From: Bacteroidales bacterium
GTDB taxonomy: Bacteria; Bacteroidota; Bacteroidia; Bacteroidales; GCA-2748055
DNA length: 64,000 bases
Reading direction: 5' to 3'
NCBI GenBank assembly: GCA_020636775.1
Contig: JACJXF010000002.1
Span: forward strand, 164,134 to 228,133
Shown: in pieces, positions 7,268 through 16,216 of the stretch
How the letters are laid out: each line of letters opens with the position of its first letter
Numbering within the stretch: the stretch's first letter is position 1
Notes under the pieces: generated by a model
Database searches by the model: none
What the model was told of the DNA's origin: nothing
What the model saw: only the letters and a program-made list of their open reading frames with translations
Position numbers and translations under genes: made by a program

Positions 7268-9262
7268 TTATTTTTCAATCGGAAAATAATCTTTAGTCTT
7301 AGCCATTCTGCTTTCCAGGTTTGAACGGAGCAGTTCCTTTATTTCCGAGAAGTTCGGATTGCCTGCAAGGTTAACCGTTTCGCCGGGATCATTCTGCAGA
7401 TCAAAAAGCTGCTCATTGGATATGCCATAGGAATACAGCACATATTTAAAGCTCCGGTAACGTATCATCCTGCCCATTCTTTCAGGTTTTGACGGATCGG
7501 ATGCAATCTCTGTAATCAAAAACTCCCTGAAGGAGGTGTCGGGCTTCTCAATAATGGGTTTCAGGCTTCTTCCGTTTACTCCTTGCGGTTCGGTAATGCC
7601 TGCATAATCAAGAATGGTTGGCAGAATATCCATTCCAGAAACAAGATGATAAGAATCGACTTGTTTTTTAAAATCTTTTCCGAACCAGCTGATAATTAGA
7701 GGAACCTGCACGGCTTCCTGATAAGCTGACAATCCGCCCGCCCAGCGGTGGGATGCATTTCCGTCACCCTGATCGCTGGTAAGGATAATCAGTGTATTCT
7801 GGTCATAACCGGTAGTTTCAAGCATGGTAAGTATCTTGCCTATTTCGGCATCGACTTTTTCAACAAGCTTGTAATATTGGAAAATATAGTTCCTCCATTG
7901 AGCGGGATTGTATTTCTGAACAATGGACAGTGTATTATCATATGTAATTTCTCTCCTGCAATCGAGAAGAAACAGGGGTTCATTCTCATTGCTGTTAAAA
8001 TTCTGTGGCAGAGGGGGAGCGCTCTCCGGATTCACTGCGGGCAGATATATATCAGGTTTGGCCGGCAGGAGCGCAATATCATGAGGATTCAGGTAAGAAA
8101 CCACCATCAGCCAGGGTTCTGTCGGACGTCGCTGCAATTGCTTGGTCATGGCTTCAGTAAGCGGACTGTCTGAGTCAATGGCTCTGCCGGTTGCTCTTTC
8201 AGGATTTATGAAATTGATCATTCGAAAACCTGTCGAACTATCCTGTACTGAGGTATTAGGGAAAGCTTCAGGTAAATCCCATTTCCCTCCCCAGATGCTC
8301 TCATAACCCCCTGCCCGCATTATATGGCCAAGGTTCATCCAGAGACTGTCGGGCTTATCTCCTGTATAATTCACACCAGTCAGGTGAGGATATTTTCCCG
8401 TAAGAATGGAAGAAAGCGCCGGCCCAATGGCTGGTGAACTGCAATATGACTGAGTAAAGCGGATTCCTGCCTGAGCCAAAGCGTCCATATTCGGGGTTTT
8501 GAGATAAGGATTTCCATAGGCACTCATGGCGTTAATCGTCTGCTGGCTGGTAAGAATCAGAAGTACATTTGGTTTCCCTGAAAGCTCCGGATTGGCTCTG
8601 CGATTTGGCTTGTCCTCCTTAGGGAGTGTAATGGTTTCGAAGTTTGCAGGACTCGACCAGTTATCAGCCTTTCCTCTCCACATCATTTGTGTTTCACGGT
8701 TTAATGAATCAGCATCGTTTATTGCGATATCAATTCCGAAGCTGTTTCTGGGCCAGTAATGATTTCTCCTTAAATTGGAATAGGGGAAGAAAACCTGAAC
8801 AACATAACCGCTGTCATTTAACTGAGTAATGGCTCTGGCTCCCGTAAGTTCAGAGTGATAATTCTTAGGAAACCATTCAATGGGAGCTACATTTTTTTTG
8901 CCGGGTAAGGGAATTACTACTGCCTGAAATACTCCTTTCTCATAAATATTCCGTTTGCGCAGCCGGGGTGGACGAAGATCCATATAAATTTCAACCCCGT
9001 CGTTCATGTAGGAGGATTCGTTACCTGTTCGCACGGAGTCGTCTGTAACCCTTATAGTCAGAAGAAGGCCGGTTTCCAGTCTGTTCAGGTAGGCAACAGC
9101 CGAACAGTCTTCCGGTCCTTTGCGATTTTCTGCGCCCAATACAACCTGGGAGGAATCGTTTATGTGAAATACAAATGAATTTTCCTTATTAAAATCGTGG
9201 TAAGTTGTACAGGAACTTACTACAATCAAACCGAACAGGAACAGAAAAAGTGTCAGTTTCAT
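7268..9262 (-). CDS. Sulfatase-fold lipoprotein with CBM9-like domain; catalytic residues replaced
   Basis: A 664-residue lipoprotein (lipobox VSSC at about residue 18; ATG at 9262 preferred over a GTG two codons earlier). Residues about 28-212 resemble a CBM9/DOMON-like carbohydrate-binding sandwich. Residues about 230-640 follow the S1 sulfatase fold: KPNVLLILT, GNPYLKTPNMDALAQAGIRFTQSYC, ILTGKYPH, GKW, NPHD, LTSDQGD. The formylglycine motif CxPxR is IGPAL (Ile279, Leu283), the metal-binding Asp pair after LLILT is Ser-Gln (239-240), and GKWHLG reads GKWDLP. Lys327 and the later DQ remain. It is therefore unlikely to be a conventional sulfatase; a binding protein or an enzyme with altered chemistry is possible. 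It lies downstream of a GH63-like gene. Confidence 0.85.
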   Translation of the reverse strand: MKLTLFLFLFGLIVVSSCTTYHDFNKENSFVFHINDSSQVVLGAENRKGPEDCSAVAYLNRLETGLLLTIRVTDDSVRTGNESSYMNDGVEIYMDLRPPRLRKRNIYEKGVFQAVVIPLPGKKNVAPIEWFPKNYHSELTGARAITQLNDSGYVVQVFFPYSNLRRNHYWPRNSFGIDIAINDADSLNRETQMMWRGKADNWSSPANFETITLPKEDKPNRRANPELSGKPNVLLILTSQQTINAMSAYGNPYLKTPNMDALAQAGIRFTQSYCSSPAIGPALSSILTGKYPHLTGVNYTGDKPDSLWMNLGHIMRAGGYESIWGGKWDLPEAFPNTSVQDSSTGFRMINFINPERATGRAIDSDSPLTEAMTKQLQRRPTEPWLMVVSYLNPHDIALLPAKPDIYLPAVNPESAPPLPQNFNSNENEPLFLLDCRREITYDNTLSIVQKYNPAQWRNYIFQYYKLVEKVDAEIGKILTMLETTGYDQNTLIILTSDQGDGNASHRWAGGLSAYQEAVQVPLIISWFGKDFKKQVDSYHLVSGMDILPTILDYAGITEPQGVNGRSLKPIIEKPDTSFREFLITEIASDPSKPERMGRMIRYRSFKYVLYSYGISNEQLFDLQNDPGETVNLAGNPNFSEIKELLRSNLESRMAKTKDYFPIEK

Positions 9263-9288
9263 TTTCACAGTTTAGGTTTTCAGATGAT

Positions 9289-11175
9289 CTACCAGTGTCC
9301 CTCTTCCATTATTGGAATCAGCGCAAACAGACCACTCCAGGAATAGAAGCTGTTGGAGTTTTTAACGTCTCCCCCGACACCGGTAACGGCATTATAGTTT
9401 TCGTAGATTCTATGATTTTCCGTCCACTCCTTCATAAACAGTTTGAGGGATTTATCAGACATAATTTTCCTGGCATCAGGAAGATCGTAATTCCGGAGTC
9501 CGAGATACACCAGGAAATTCATGGGAGCCCATATTCGTCCTCTCCAGTATGAATTGTCGGGGAATGCCGGATCATTCCTGGCAATAGACGGTAGAATATA
9601 ATCGCCAAAAAATTCAGCAGGATTCATAAAGTGTTCATCAATCATTCTGCGAGCCTGTTCCTGGCTTGGAACACCTGCCAGCAGCGGGTAGAAATTGGTT
9701 GGGGCAAGATGCTTGCTGAATTTTCCGGTGGTAAGATCCTTATCACGGTAGATGCCGCTTTTCTCATCCCAGAGCTCGTTCAATTTTGCACTGTACACGG
9801 ATGCCCTGTTGAGCAGTTCATCCTTTTCGCTGTTTTTGCCAAGCTCATTTGCAATGAAGGCAAGGGCCTTGCAATCGGCTATATATAAGCTCAGCAGATC
9901 AACGCTTGCAAGCTCGAGCATGTGAGTTGAATCGTTAAAAACAGCTTCGTCGAAGAGTGGAGAATTATCGAGTCCTGACTCCCACATAGCCGCCTGTTTT
10001 GTATTTGCCTGATCGGTATTTTCTGCCGGATCAGATCCCCATGAGAGAAAACCCTGGTTGTTCCGGCTCTTATCCCACCAGCGGTTCCATGTCAGGAGAT
10101 TGTCGAAAACCTCTGCCAGATACCATTTATCCTGGTACTTCTCATAAATCAGCTTTGAAATAATGCTTCCAACCGGTGGCTGGGAACGGTCGAATGAGGA
10201 TTTATTATCCAGGGCCGCTGTAAAGTTGGGTATAAAACCAGCCGGGGTGATGGATTTTGTAATGGCAATTGCATTTGAATAGGCCAGGTATTTATCGTTG
10301 GTTGCGAAAAGGGCTGCAGTAAAATAAGTATCCCAGTCGAACAATACATAACCGCCCCAGTCTTCACTCCAGGCTCTTGAAACGGGCGCAATAGCCCTGT
10401 TATTGAAGGCGTCGTAAATAATGTTGTTACCAAGCAGGGTACGCATGGCATTATAGGGTTCCGATAAATCGCCATAAACCTTAAGCTGATCCTCGTAAAT
10501 TTCCCTTCGCTTCAGCATATATTTTTTTATCGATTCCAGGTTCCTTCCATAACCTGTGAAGAATGCTGTTTCAACATTGGAATTTACGCTGATGTATGGA
10601 CTCGATAAGGCCAGAGGTATGTTTAATTCAGGCGCTGAAGACTGAATGGAAAAAGTCTTCTGACTCACATCGGCCTGGATAATACTCTTTTTTTTCTCCA
10701 CGCGACCCGGTCTGTTATAGAGAATACCTGCTTCCAGAATCATTATGTGAGGATGATCGGGGACAACAATGGGAGTGTAAAGAATCATAACGTCTCTTTT
10801 TTCCCTTGCCACTTGTATTCTCGCCTTCATTCCCTTCCAGGTGAGGATCATATCGATATACCTGCCGTCGTATGAATGGGCTACAGGAGTTATAACCCCG
10901 GTTGATCCGTTCCCCGGAGTATTCACGGTGGTCTGTTCCAGAAAATAAGGAAAATCCCCTCTTAAGGTTGTTCTGAAACTCAGTCGTAAAGACAAACCTT
11001 CGGGTAAATAAACCAGATTCAAAAGATCGGAATTGTCCCAGGTATTCCAGCCCTGTAGGAGATATTCCTGAAGCTTTTCGTTATTATTAAGCTTGTTTCC
11101 TTCATTTCCCGAATTGTTCAGACATGCAGTAAATGCAAATGGAATGACAAGAAGAAAGAGTATTTTTTTTATCAT
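9289..11175 (-). CDS. GH63-like (MGH1-like) glycoside hydrolase lipoprotein
   Basis: A 628-residue lipoprotein (lipobox FTAC, Cys18). The N-terminal half is a beta-sandwich of about 220 residues; the C-terminal part is an (alpha/alpha)6 barrel with EDWGGYVLFDWDTYFTA (271-287), MWESGLDNSP (397-406), SYWRGRIWAPMNFL (542-555) and YENYNAVTG (591-599). These match clan GH-G enzymes (GH63/GH37, mannosylglycerate hydrolase-like). By comparison with the family, Asp403 is the likely acid and Glu592 the likely base. An exo-acting alpha-glycosidase is expected; the substrate is unknown. It is encoded 11 bases after a hypothetical protein gene and 26 bases before the sulfatase-like gene. Confidence 0.82.
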   Translation of the reverse strand: MIKKILFLLVIPFAFTACLNNSGNEGNKLNNNEKLQEYLLQGWNTWDNSDLLNLVYLPEGLSLRLSFRTTLRGDFPYFLEQTTVNTPGNGSTGVITPVAHSYDGRYIDMILTWKGMKARIQVAREKRDVMILYTPIVVPDHPHIMILEAGILYNRPGRVEKKKSIIQADVSQKTFSIQSSAPELNIPLALSSPYISVNSNVETAFFTGYGRNLESIKKYMLKRREIYEDQLKVYGDLSEPYNAMRTLLGNNIIYDAFNNRAIAPVSRAWSEDWGGYVLFDWDTYFTAALFATNDKYLAYSNAIAITKSITPAGFIPNFTAALDNKSSFDRSQPPVGSIISKLIYEKYQDKWYLAEVFDNLLTWNRWWDKSRNNQGFLSWGSDPAENTDQANTKQAAMWESGLDNSPLFDEAVFNDSTHMLELASVDLLSLYIADCKALAFIANELGKNSEKDELLNRASVYSAKLNELWDEKSGIYRDKDLTTGKFSKHLAPTNFYPLLAGVPSQEQARRMIDEHFMNPAEFFGDYILPSIARNDPAFPDNSYWRGRIWAPMNFLVYLGLRNYDLPDARKIMSDKSLKLFMKEWTENHRIYENYNAVTGVGGDVKNSNSFYSWSGLFALIPIMEEGHW

Positions 11176-11186
11176 GGCTGCATGTT

Positions 11187-11690
11187 TTAGTTATGCATTG
11201 GATAGTTAAAGCCCAGCTTATTGGATTCCGGCTGATCAAGAAATTTTTCCATATCATTCTGGTAAAAGTCGACCAGAAATTCATATAATGACTTATTGAA
11301 TTCGTAGTAGAACCATTTTCCGTTTTGAAAGGGTATCTGTATACTGGGATCATTTCCCAGCTTCATGATAAAATTGCCTTTATATTTTTTAAAGAGCATT
11401 TCGAAAACCAGAACCTGTTCGGGCAAATCAACCCTGGGTACTTTGAGGATCATGCCCATTCTGACATGCCAGAAGGAATCGGTCATAAGCTTCATGGCTT
11501 TTAATGGGTCCCGGGTGGGTGCGGGTGGCTCATCCCAGGAATAGATTATGGCGTTTTTAGGCTTAAGGCTGAAGAATTCAAGGTAAGAATCAAGGTATCC
11601 CATCAGGAATTTTAAGCTTTCTTCCTGATAAGAATTGAACTCTTCAATATTTTTCCGATAGATTTCAAAAAGTACCTGAAAACGATCCAT
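11187..11690 (-). CDS. Hypothetical cytoplasmic protein
   Basis: A 167-residue protein with no signal peptide or membrane helix, rich in aromatic residues (many Phe, Tyr and Trp) and predicted largely helical. I do not recognise a domain. It is the first gene of an apparent three-gene minus-strand transcript: the GH63-like lipoprotein starts 11 bases downstream. About 160 bases separate it from the DUF2271-like gene, with no clear signal seen there. A cytoplasmic protein upstream of two exported lipoproteins may be incidental. Confidence 0.65.
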   Translation of the reverse strand: MDRFQVLFEIYRKNIEEFNSYQEESLKFLMGYLDSYLEFFSLKPKNAIIYSWDEPPAPTRDPLKAMKLMTDSFWHVRMGMILKVPRVDLPEQVLVFEMLFKKYKGNFIMKLGNDPSIQIPFQNGKWFYYEFNKSLYEFLVDFYQNDMEKFLDQPESNKLGFNYPMHN

Positions 11691-11849
11691 GTCAGAAAAA
11701 ATGTAAAATAATTTTCAGCAAGATAATGAAATCTTGAGTTCACTCCTAAAAGTCAGTAAATATACTTGAAATCTATTTTACAGTAATATGTAAGCCGGCA
11801 GACGGAAGTATCAGGCTAAAAACCGAAAAACCATTGTGAAGAACCAACT

Positions 11850-12584
11850 TTACTCCAGACTGATATGAATATTCTTTGCAATATCCAGAGCCGTAGTCAT
11901 GGTGCTCAGGTCCGTATCAAGATCTCCATTCAGACCCGAATAATGAGAATGGCCAATAACAGTCATATCATAATCCTTTATTCCCGATTTCAGATCAATA
12001 TCGGCCATATAAACCAGTGCCGGTTGTGAAGATGTTTTGTAATCGTAGTCGTCGGGATATTTGTTATTCGTCCAGTATTCGTTCCAGTCCCAGGGCTGAT
12101 TGATTTCAAAATACACCGAAAATTTACGAAGAGTTGTATCTTCTATCCGTGTATGAAGAATGAAATTACCGGAAGGGGTAGCCCCGGTATATGCATCTGC
12201 AACCGGATTTTCCTGATCAGGAAGGTACAATCCGTGTGAATTTTTTATCCCTCTTCGGTGCGACCAGTATGGAAGTGCGGCCGGTCTTGAAATAGGACCC
12301 GGAAGCCATTTACCGGTTGTGGCATCACCATGTTTGAAAACCCCTTTTCCGATTGACTCCGCGACAAAAAGAGTTTGTACAAATCTGCCCATTTCATCTT
12401 CGACCCAAATGGCCATAAGAGGATGGTTAAAGCTTTCACCTCTGGTAAATTCAATTGTAATGGGGATTCCTGTTGTATCTCTGTTGTATGTCAGAGACTC
12501 AGGAGGTGATTGTATTCTGGAGCTGGTGCACGACAGGTATGATATAATGACTGCCGTGAAAACAAATGCTGCTGTTATTTTCAT
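11850..12584 (-). CDS. DUF2271-like periplasmic lipoprotein
   Basis: A 244-residue protein with a lipoprotein-type signal (MKITAAFVFTAVIISYLSC; Cys19). The mature part is beta-rich, with PITIEFTRGESFNHPLMAIWVEDEMGRFVQTLFVAES, RPAALPYWSHRRG and GNFILHTRIED, which resembles the DUF2271 family of predicted periplasmic proteins; the assignment is by motif resemblance only. It follows the TonB-dependent receptor gene by 10 bases, so both are probably co-transcribed and act at the outer membrane and periplasm on the same ligand. Confidence 0.65.
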   Translation of the reverse strand: MKITAAFVFTAVIISYLSCTSSRIQSPPESLTYNRDTTGIPITIEFTRGESFNHPLMAIWVEDEMGRFVQTLFVAESIGKGVFKHGDATTGKWLPGPISRPAALPYWSHRRGIKNSHGLYLPDQENPVADAYTGATPSGNFILHTRIEDTTLRKFSVYFEINQPWDWNEYWTNNKYPDDYDYKTSSQPALVYMADIDLKSGIKDYDMTVIGHSHYSGLNGDLDTDLSTMTTALDIAKNIHISLE

Positions 12585-12594
12585 ACGGAGCTGT

Positions 12595-15006
12595 TTAAAA
12601 TTGAAAGATAATACCTACAGTTGGCAACACTGTTCCACCGGTGGTACTTATTTCCTTCAGCGCATAGCGCTGCTGTGGAAGTGGGTCGCCCGGGTTGATT
12701 ACAGAATTGCCATCCAAAAGCAGAACTTTCTGCTGATCTGCCTTAAAGTTATAAACATTCTGAACATCAAGATAGAGGTTGAGCGAAAAACGATTGAAAA
12801 ACCATTCCTTGTCAAGCCTCAGATCAAGCTGATGAAATGCAGAAAGTCTTTGCTGATTGAAACGTGAATAATCAAGAATCCCCTGTCCGTTTACATCCCA
12901 GGCTAATTTATAACTGGAGCCTAATTTGTCATAAGGAGTATAGGGAACTCCACCTACAAAACGCCATTTTAATCCCAGTCGCCAGTTCTTTTTGAATTCC
13001 TTTATGCCGGTAATATTTATTATGTGCCGGTTATCCCAGACTGTTGGAACCCATTTTCCCAATGCAAGTATCTCGGATCTGAATGCCTGTGATTCGCTTC
13101 TTACAAGAGTGTAGGAAGCCACAAGGTTTCCTCCAAGGAAATCTTTGTTCCGGTAAAGAATTTCCATACCAAAAGCCCTTCCGTCGGCGATGGACTTTAC
13201 TGCTTCATTTCCGAAGGTGCCAAAATCAGCTCCTTTACTGGCAAGAGAAATGGAATCGTTGACACTGTAGGGATAGTTCTGATAGTACTTATAGAAACCC
13301 TCTACTGTGAGTCTTGACTGATCGGTAGGTTGCCATTCAATTCCTCCAACAATATGATCGGAGCTAATATATGAAATTCCGTTTTCCTTATTTACCAGAT
13401 CACCCGCAGTATTCCTGTAGCCCAGCATGGTATAGGGTGGTACCTGGTAATACCTGCCCAGATTGAAGTTCAGGAAGAACTTCTGTGCCAGCATATAGGA
13501 TGCCGAAAATCGGGGCGACAGCTGTTTGAGCGGGTTCAACATTTCGCTGGAATAACTGTTCCCGTCGGCTCTTACACCGAGCGACAGACTTAGCCTGTCT
13601 TTGAGTACTTTTTTACTGGTCTGAGCAAAGATTCCGTATTTATACATATCCAGAGTGCTGGAAAAATCAATGGTAACAGGACTTCCATTGATATAGGTCT
13701 TATTAAAAGTATAATTATCATAGTATGCATACTCCAGATTTGCACCGTAGTTAATACTGAGTCCGGAACCCAGACGGGAATTGTGCTCGTACCTGAGTTT
13801 GTTTTCAATTTCATTGGAATGGTAGTTCAATGTTAAACTATCATTTTCATCATTATTCCGGTATTTATAGCTTGTATTATTCAGATGATTTCTGCTGACG
13901 GTCCAGGTATCGTATCCATTTTCCTTATAATGCTTGTAAACCATTCCGACAGTATAACTCCATTGTTCATTTACAGGGAGGTATCCCAGGATGAACCGCT
14001 GCTCTTCCGTTTCATTGGCTTTCAGGTTGAGGGCAAACTGGTCAATGGCCCCCAGACCGATTACGGTAATTTCGTTTTTCTCATCAATCCGGGTTTTGGT
14101 TTTAAACTGGAAGTCGTTGTATGTAGGGAGAAAGGGAAGCCCAATCAGGGAAAAAAGGAACTGAAGGTAAGAACGCCTTGCTGACATTATATAAGAAGTG
14201 TTTTTACCTAAAGGTCCGTCGAGGGTAAGAGCAATATCTGATGCCCCGACAGATCCCTTCACTTTAAGTTTGTCTTTGTTTCCATCAACTTGTTTTAGCT
14301 CAAGCACTGAACTCAGTGCATTTCCCCGGTCAGCAGGGAATGCCCCAGAATAAAAATCCACTTCCCTGATAAAATCCACATTAATGATTCCCACAGGACC
14401 TCCGGAAGCTCCCTGGGTTGCAAAATGGTTTATGTTGGGAATCTCCACCCCATCGAGGTAAAACCTGTTTTCCGCAGCTCCCCCGCCACGAACAATGATA
14501 TCGTTTCTGAATGATGGAGTTGATGCAACACCCGGATATGATTGAATCACTTTTGAAATGTCGCGGTTACCACCCGGGTTTTTTTCAATTTCAACCAGGT
14601 CAATTCTTCTGAGAGAAACAGGACTTTCCTCGTTTTTACGAAACGGGGAGGCTTTGACGGTTATCTCATCCAGGGCAATATTTGATTCCTTCATGGGGAT
14701 ATCAATAAATACCTTGTTTGCATTTGTAACAAGTATTGGTTCAGAAACATAAGGTTCATAGCCCACTGAGCTTGCCCGGATTTCAACATATCCCGGTTTC
14801 AGACCGGTAAACAGAAATTTACCATCCAGATCGCTGATGGATCCGATGCTGGTACCATAAATAGCTATGGTTGCAAACTCGAGTGGCTGGTTATTTTTAG
14901 AATTATATATACGGCCTTCCAGAACTCCCCTGTCCTGCCCAAAGGCGCTTACCTGGAGGGAAAGAATCAGAATAAAACTTATACTAAGTGAATAAAAGGA
15001 TTTCAT
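12595..15006 (-). CDS. TonB-dependent outer-membrane receptor with CarboxypepD-regulatory-like N-terminus
   Basis: An 803-residue protein. A signal peptide ends near residue 23 (SAFGQ), then a carboxypeptidase regulatory-like domain (about 28-110, EGRIYNSKNNQPLEFATI), a plug domain (about 120-235, with SYPGVASTPSFRNDIIVRGGG and NRFYLDGVEIP), and a beta-barrel ending in Phe (GIIFQF), as expected for BAM insertion. At about 800 residues it is shorter than SusC and has no SusD partner, so it more likely imports a metal complex, cofactor or small ligand than a glycan. The DUF2271-like lipoprotein lies directly downstream. Confidence 0.9.
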   Translation of the reverse strand: MKSFYSLSISFILILSLQVSAFGQDRGVLEGRIYNSKNNQPLEFATIAIYGTSIGSISDLDGKFLFTGLKPGYVEIRASSVGYEPYVSEPILVTNANKVFIDIPMKESNIALDEITVKASPFRKNEESPVSLRRIDLVEIEKNPGGNRDISKVIQSYPGVASTPSFRNDIIVRGGGAAENRFYLDGVEIPNINHFATQGASGGPVGIINVDFIREVDFYSGAFPADRGNALSSVLELKQVDGNKDKLKVKGSVGASDIALTLDGPLGKNTSYIMSARRSYLQFLFSLIGLPFLPTYNDFQFKTKTRIDEKNEITVIGLGAIDQFALNLKANETEEQRFILGYLPVNEQWSYTVGMVYKHYKENGYDTWTVSRNHLNNTSYKYRNNDENDSLTLNYHSNEIENKLRYEHNSRLGSGLSINYGANLEYAYYDNYTFNKTYINGSPVTIDFSSTLDMYKYGIFAQTSKKVLKDRLSLSLGVRADGNSYSSEMLNPLKQLSPRFSASYMLAQKFFLNFNLGRYYQVPPYTMLGYRNTAGDLVNKENGISYISSDHIVGGIEWQPTDQSRLTVEGFYKYYQNYPYSVNDSISLASKGADFGTFGNEAVKSIADGRAFGMEILYRNKDFLGGNLVASYTLVRSESQAFRSEILALGKWVPTVWDNRHIINITGIKEFKKNWRLGLKWRFVGGVPYTPYDKLGSSYKLAWDVNGQGILDYSRFNQQRLSAFHQLDLRLDKEWFFNRFSLNLYLDVQNVYNFKADQQKVLLLDGNSVINPGDPLPQQRYALKEISTTGGTVLPTVGIIFQF

Positions 15007-15196
15007 ACTGGTTTATAATCAATTTTTGGTTTCAGATTCACTAATAACAAATGCAGGCAGGGATTGTTCAATTTATGTTTAACAAAATACTTAAAAGATT
15101 AGACAAAACAGGATTGCTGATATAAGTTGGGAGAGTTTTTATATTTCTTACTTCTAAAGCTCCATATTATCTGATGATAGATCTCTTTTTTGGAAG

Positions 15197-15252
15197 CCCC
15201 TCCCTTTTGTGGGAGAGCTTATCCCGTCTCATGCGGGAGGTTGGGGTGGGAT
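15197..15252. repeat. GC-rich hairpin-forming element (REP-like or terminator)
   Basis: Within the 251-base gap between the receptor and the GSCFA gene, a G+C-rich stretch contains short stems (CTCCC...GGGAG, CCCG...CGGG) and an outer CCCCTCCC / GGGGTGGG pairing. It lies just past the GSCFA stop on the minus strand, so it may serve as a terminator, or it may be a dispersed palindromic repeat. The rest of the gap shows nothing I can name. Confidence 0.35.
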
Positions 15253-15257
15253 AAACG

Positions 15258-16211
15258 TCAAAAATCAATATAAGGATAATCCTTCTTAAACTTTTTTATC
15301 CGTTCTGCCAGTTTCTCGCTGAATTTGCGGTAGGCATCGGTTTCTTTATTAAAAACCCTGTGATTCTTTGCCTGTAGAATAGCGGTAAGTTCTTTGTTGA
15401 TTTCAATAGTTTCTTTTTTGAAATAGGCTTTTTCAAATTTTTCCCAGATATAATTTACCGCAATGGAATTGGGATGAAACATATCCTCTGCGTAAAAACG
15501 GTAATCCCTGAGATCATCCATCAGAATTTCGTAGGCCGGGAAATACTCTGTATTATCAGGAAACATTTTGCAAATTTGGTCTGTTGCCAGCAAAAGTGAA
15601 GCTTTGCTAAGCTGGTTTCCATGAGCTCCGTCCTTCCAGTGTCGCACCGGGCTGATGGTGAAAATAATTTTCATGGCCGGGTTTTTCTTCAGCAATTCAG
15701 GGATAAAGGAAGACCATGCACGAACAATAGACTCAGGCTCCAGGAAGATACGATCGAATTCTTTTTCCGGCAGTTTATGGCAATTGGAAACTATTCTTCC
15801 GTTCTTTTTAAGTCGATAAACGAAGGCAGTTCCAAAAGTCAGCAGCAGAACATCGGTTTTTTTAAGATGTTTAGAAGCGGATTTGATCTCCCCGTTGATG
15901 TGTTTCAGACACTCGTCTTTATTGGCATTCGAGAAGCTGCTGTGATGGTCCCAGGAAAACCAGAGCTCATTAAAACATTCAATATCATCCTCTGTGTATT
16001 CGTCATTATCGAGAATGATGCCAAGGCTGTTCAGTGCACTCAGCGGGTTATAGACAACACCAAAGGGATTAATTATTACAGGAAAGTGCAGATCCTTCAG
16101 CTTTTGCCCGATATTATCGGTAAAGCAGGACCCGTGAAAAAAAACCCGGCCCCGGTGATCTATCCTGATTGAGGAGGCCTGCAAATCTATTTCACTTCGG
16201 AAGGTGGACAT
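15258..16211 (-). CDS. GSCFA-domain protein
   Basis: A 317-residue cytoplasmic protein. It contains FFHGSCFTDNIGQKL (about residues 28-42), the motif for which the GSCFA family is named, plus NPFGVVYNPLSALNSL, LLTFGTAFVYRL and ISPVRHWKDG. The family is SGNH-hydrolase-like, with GSCF replacing the GDS block and D-x-x-H-P-N near the C-terminus (here EDMFHPN). Its substrate is unknown; esterase/acyltransferase-type chemistry is expected. The lipase-like gene lies 5 bases upstream, so the two are probably co-transcribed. Confidence 0.88.
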   Translation of the reverse strand: MSTFRSEIDLQASSIRIDHRGRVFFHGSCFTDNIGQKLKDLHFPVIINPFGVVYNPLSALNSLGIILDNDEYTEDDIECFNELWFSWDHHSSFSNANKDECLKHINGEIKSASKHLKKTDVLLLTFGTAFVYRLKKNGRIVSNCHKLPEKEFDRIFLEPESIVRAWSSFIPELLKKNPAMKIIFTISPVRHWKDGAHGNQLSKASLLLATDQICKMFPDNTEYFPAYEILMDDLRDYRFYAEDMFHPNSIAVNYIWEKFEKAYFKKETIEINKELTAILQAKNHRVFNKETDAYRKFSEKLAERIKKFKKDYPYIDF

Positions 16212-16216
16212 CAGAA

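Noticed and set aside
12319..12867. 182-codon open frame antisense across the DUF2271-like and receptor genes.
   Set aside because: It spans the junction of two supported minus-strand genes and shows no family motif.
15621..16172. 183-codon open frame antisense to the GSCFA gene.
   Set aside because: The opposite strand encodes a clear GSCFA-family protein; this frame has no recognisable domain, signal or spacing.
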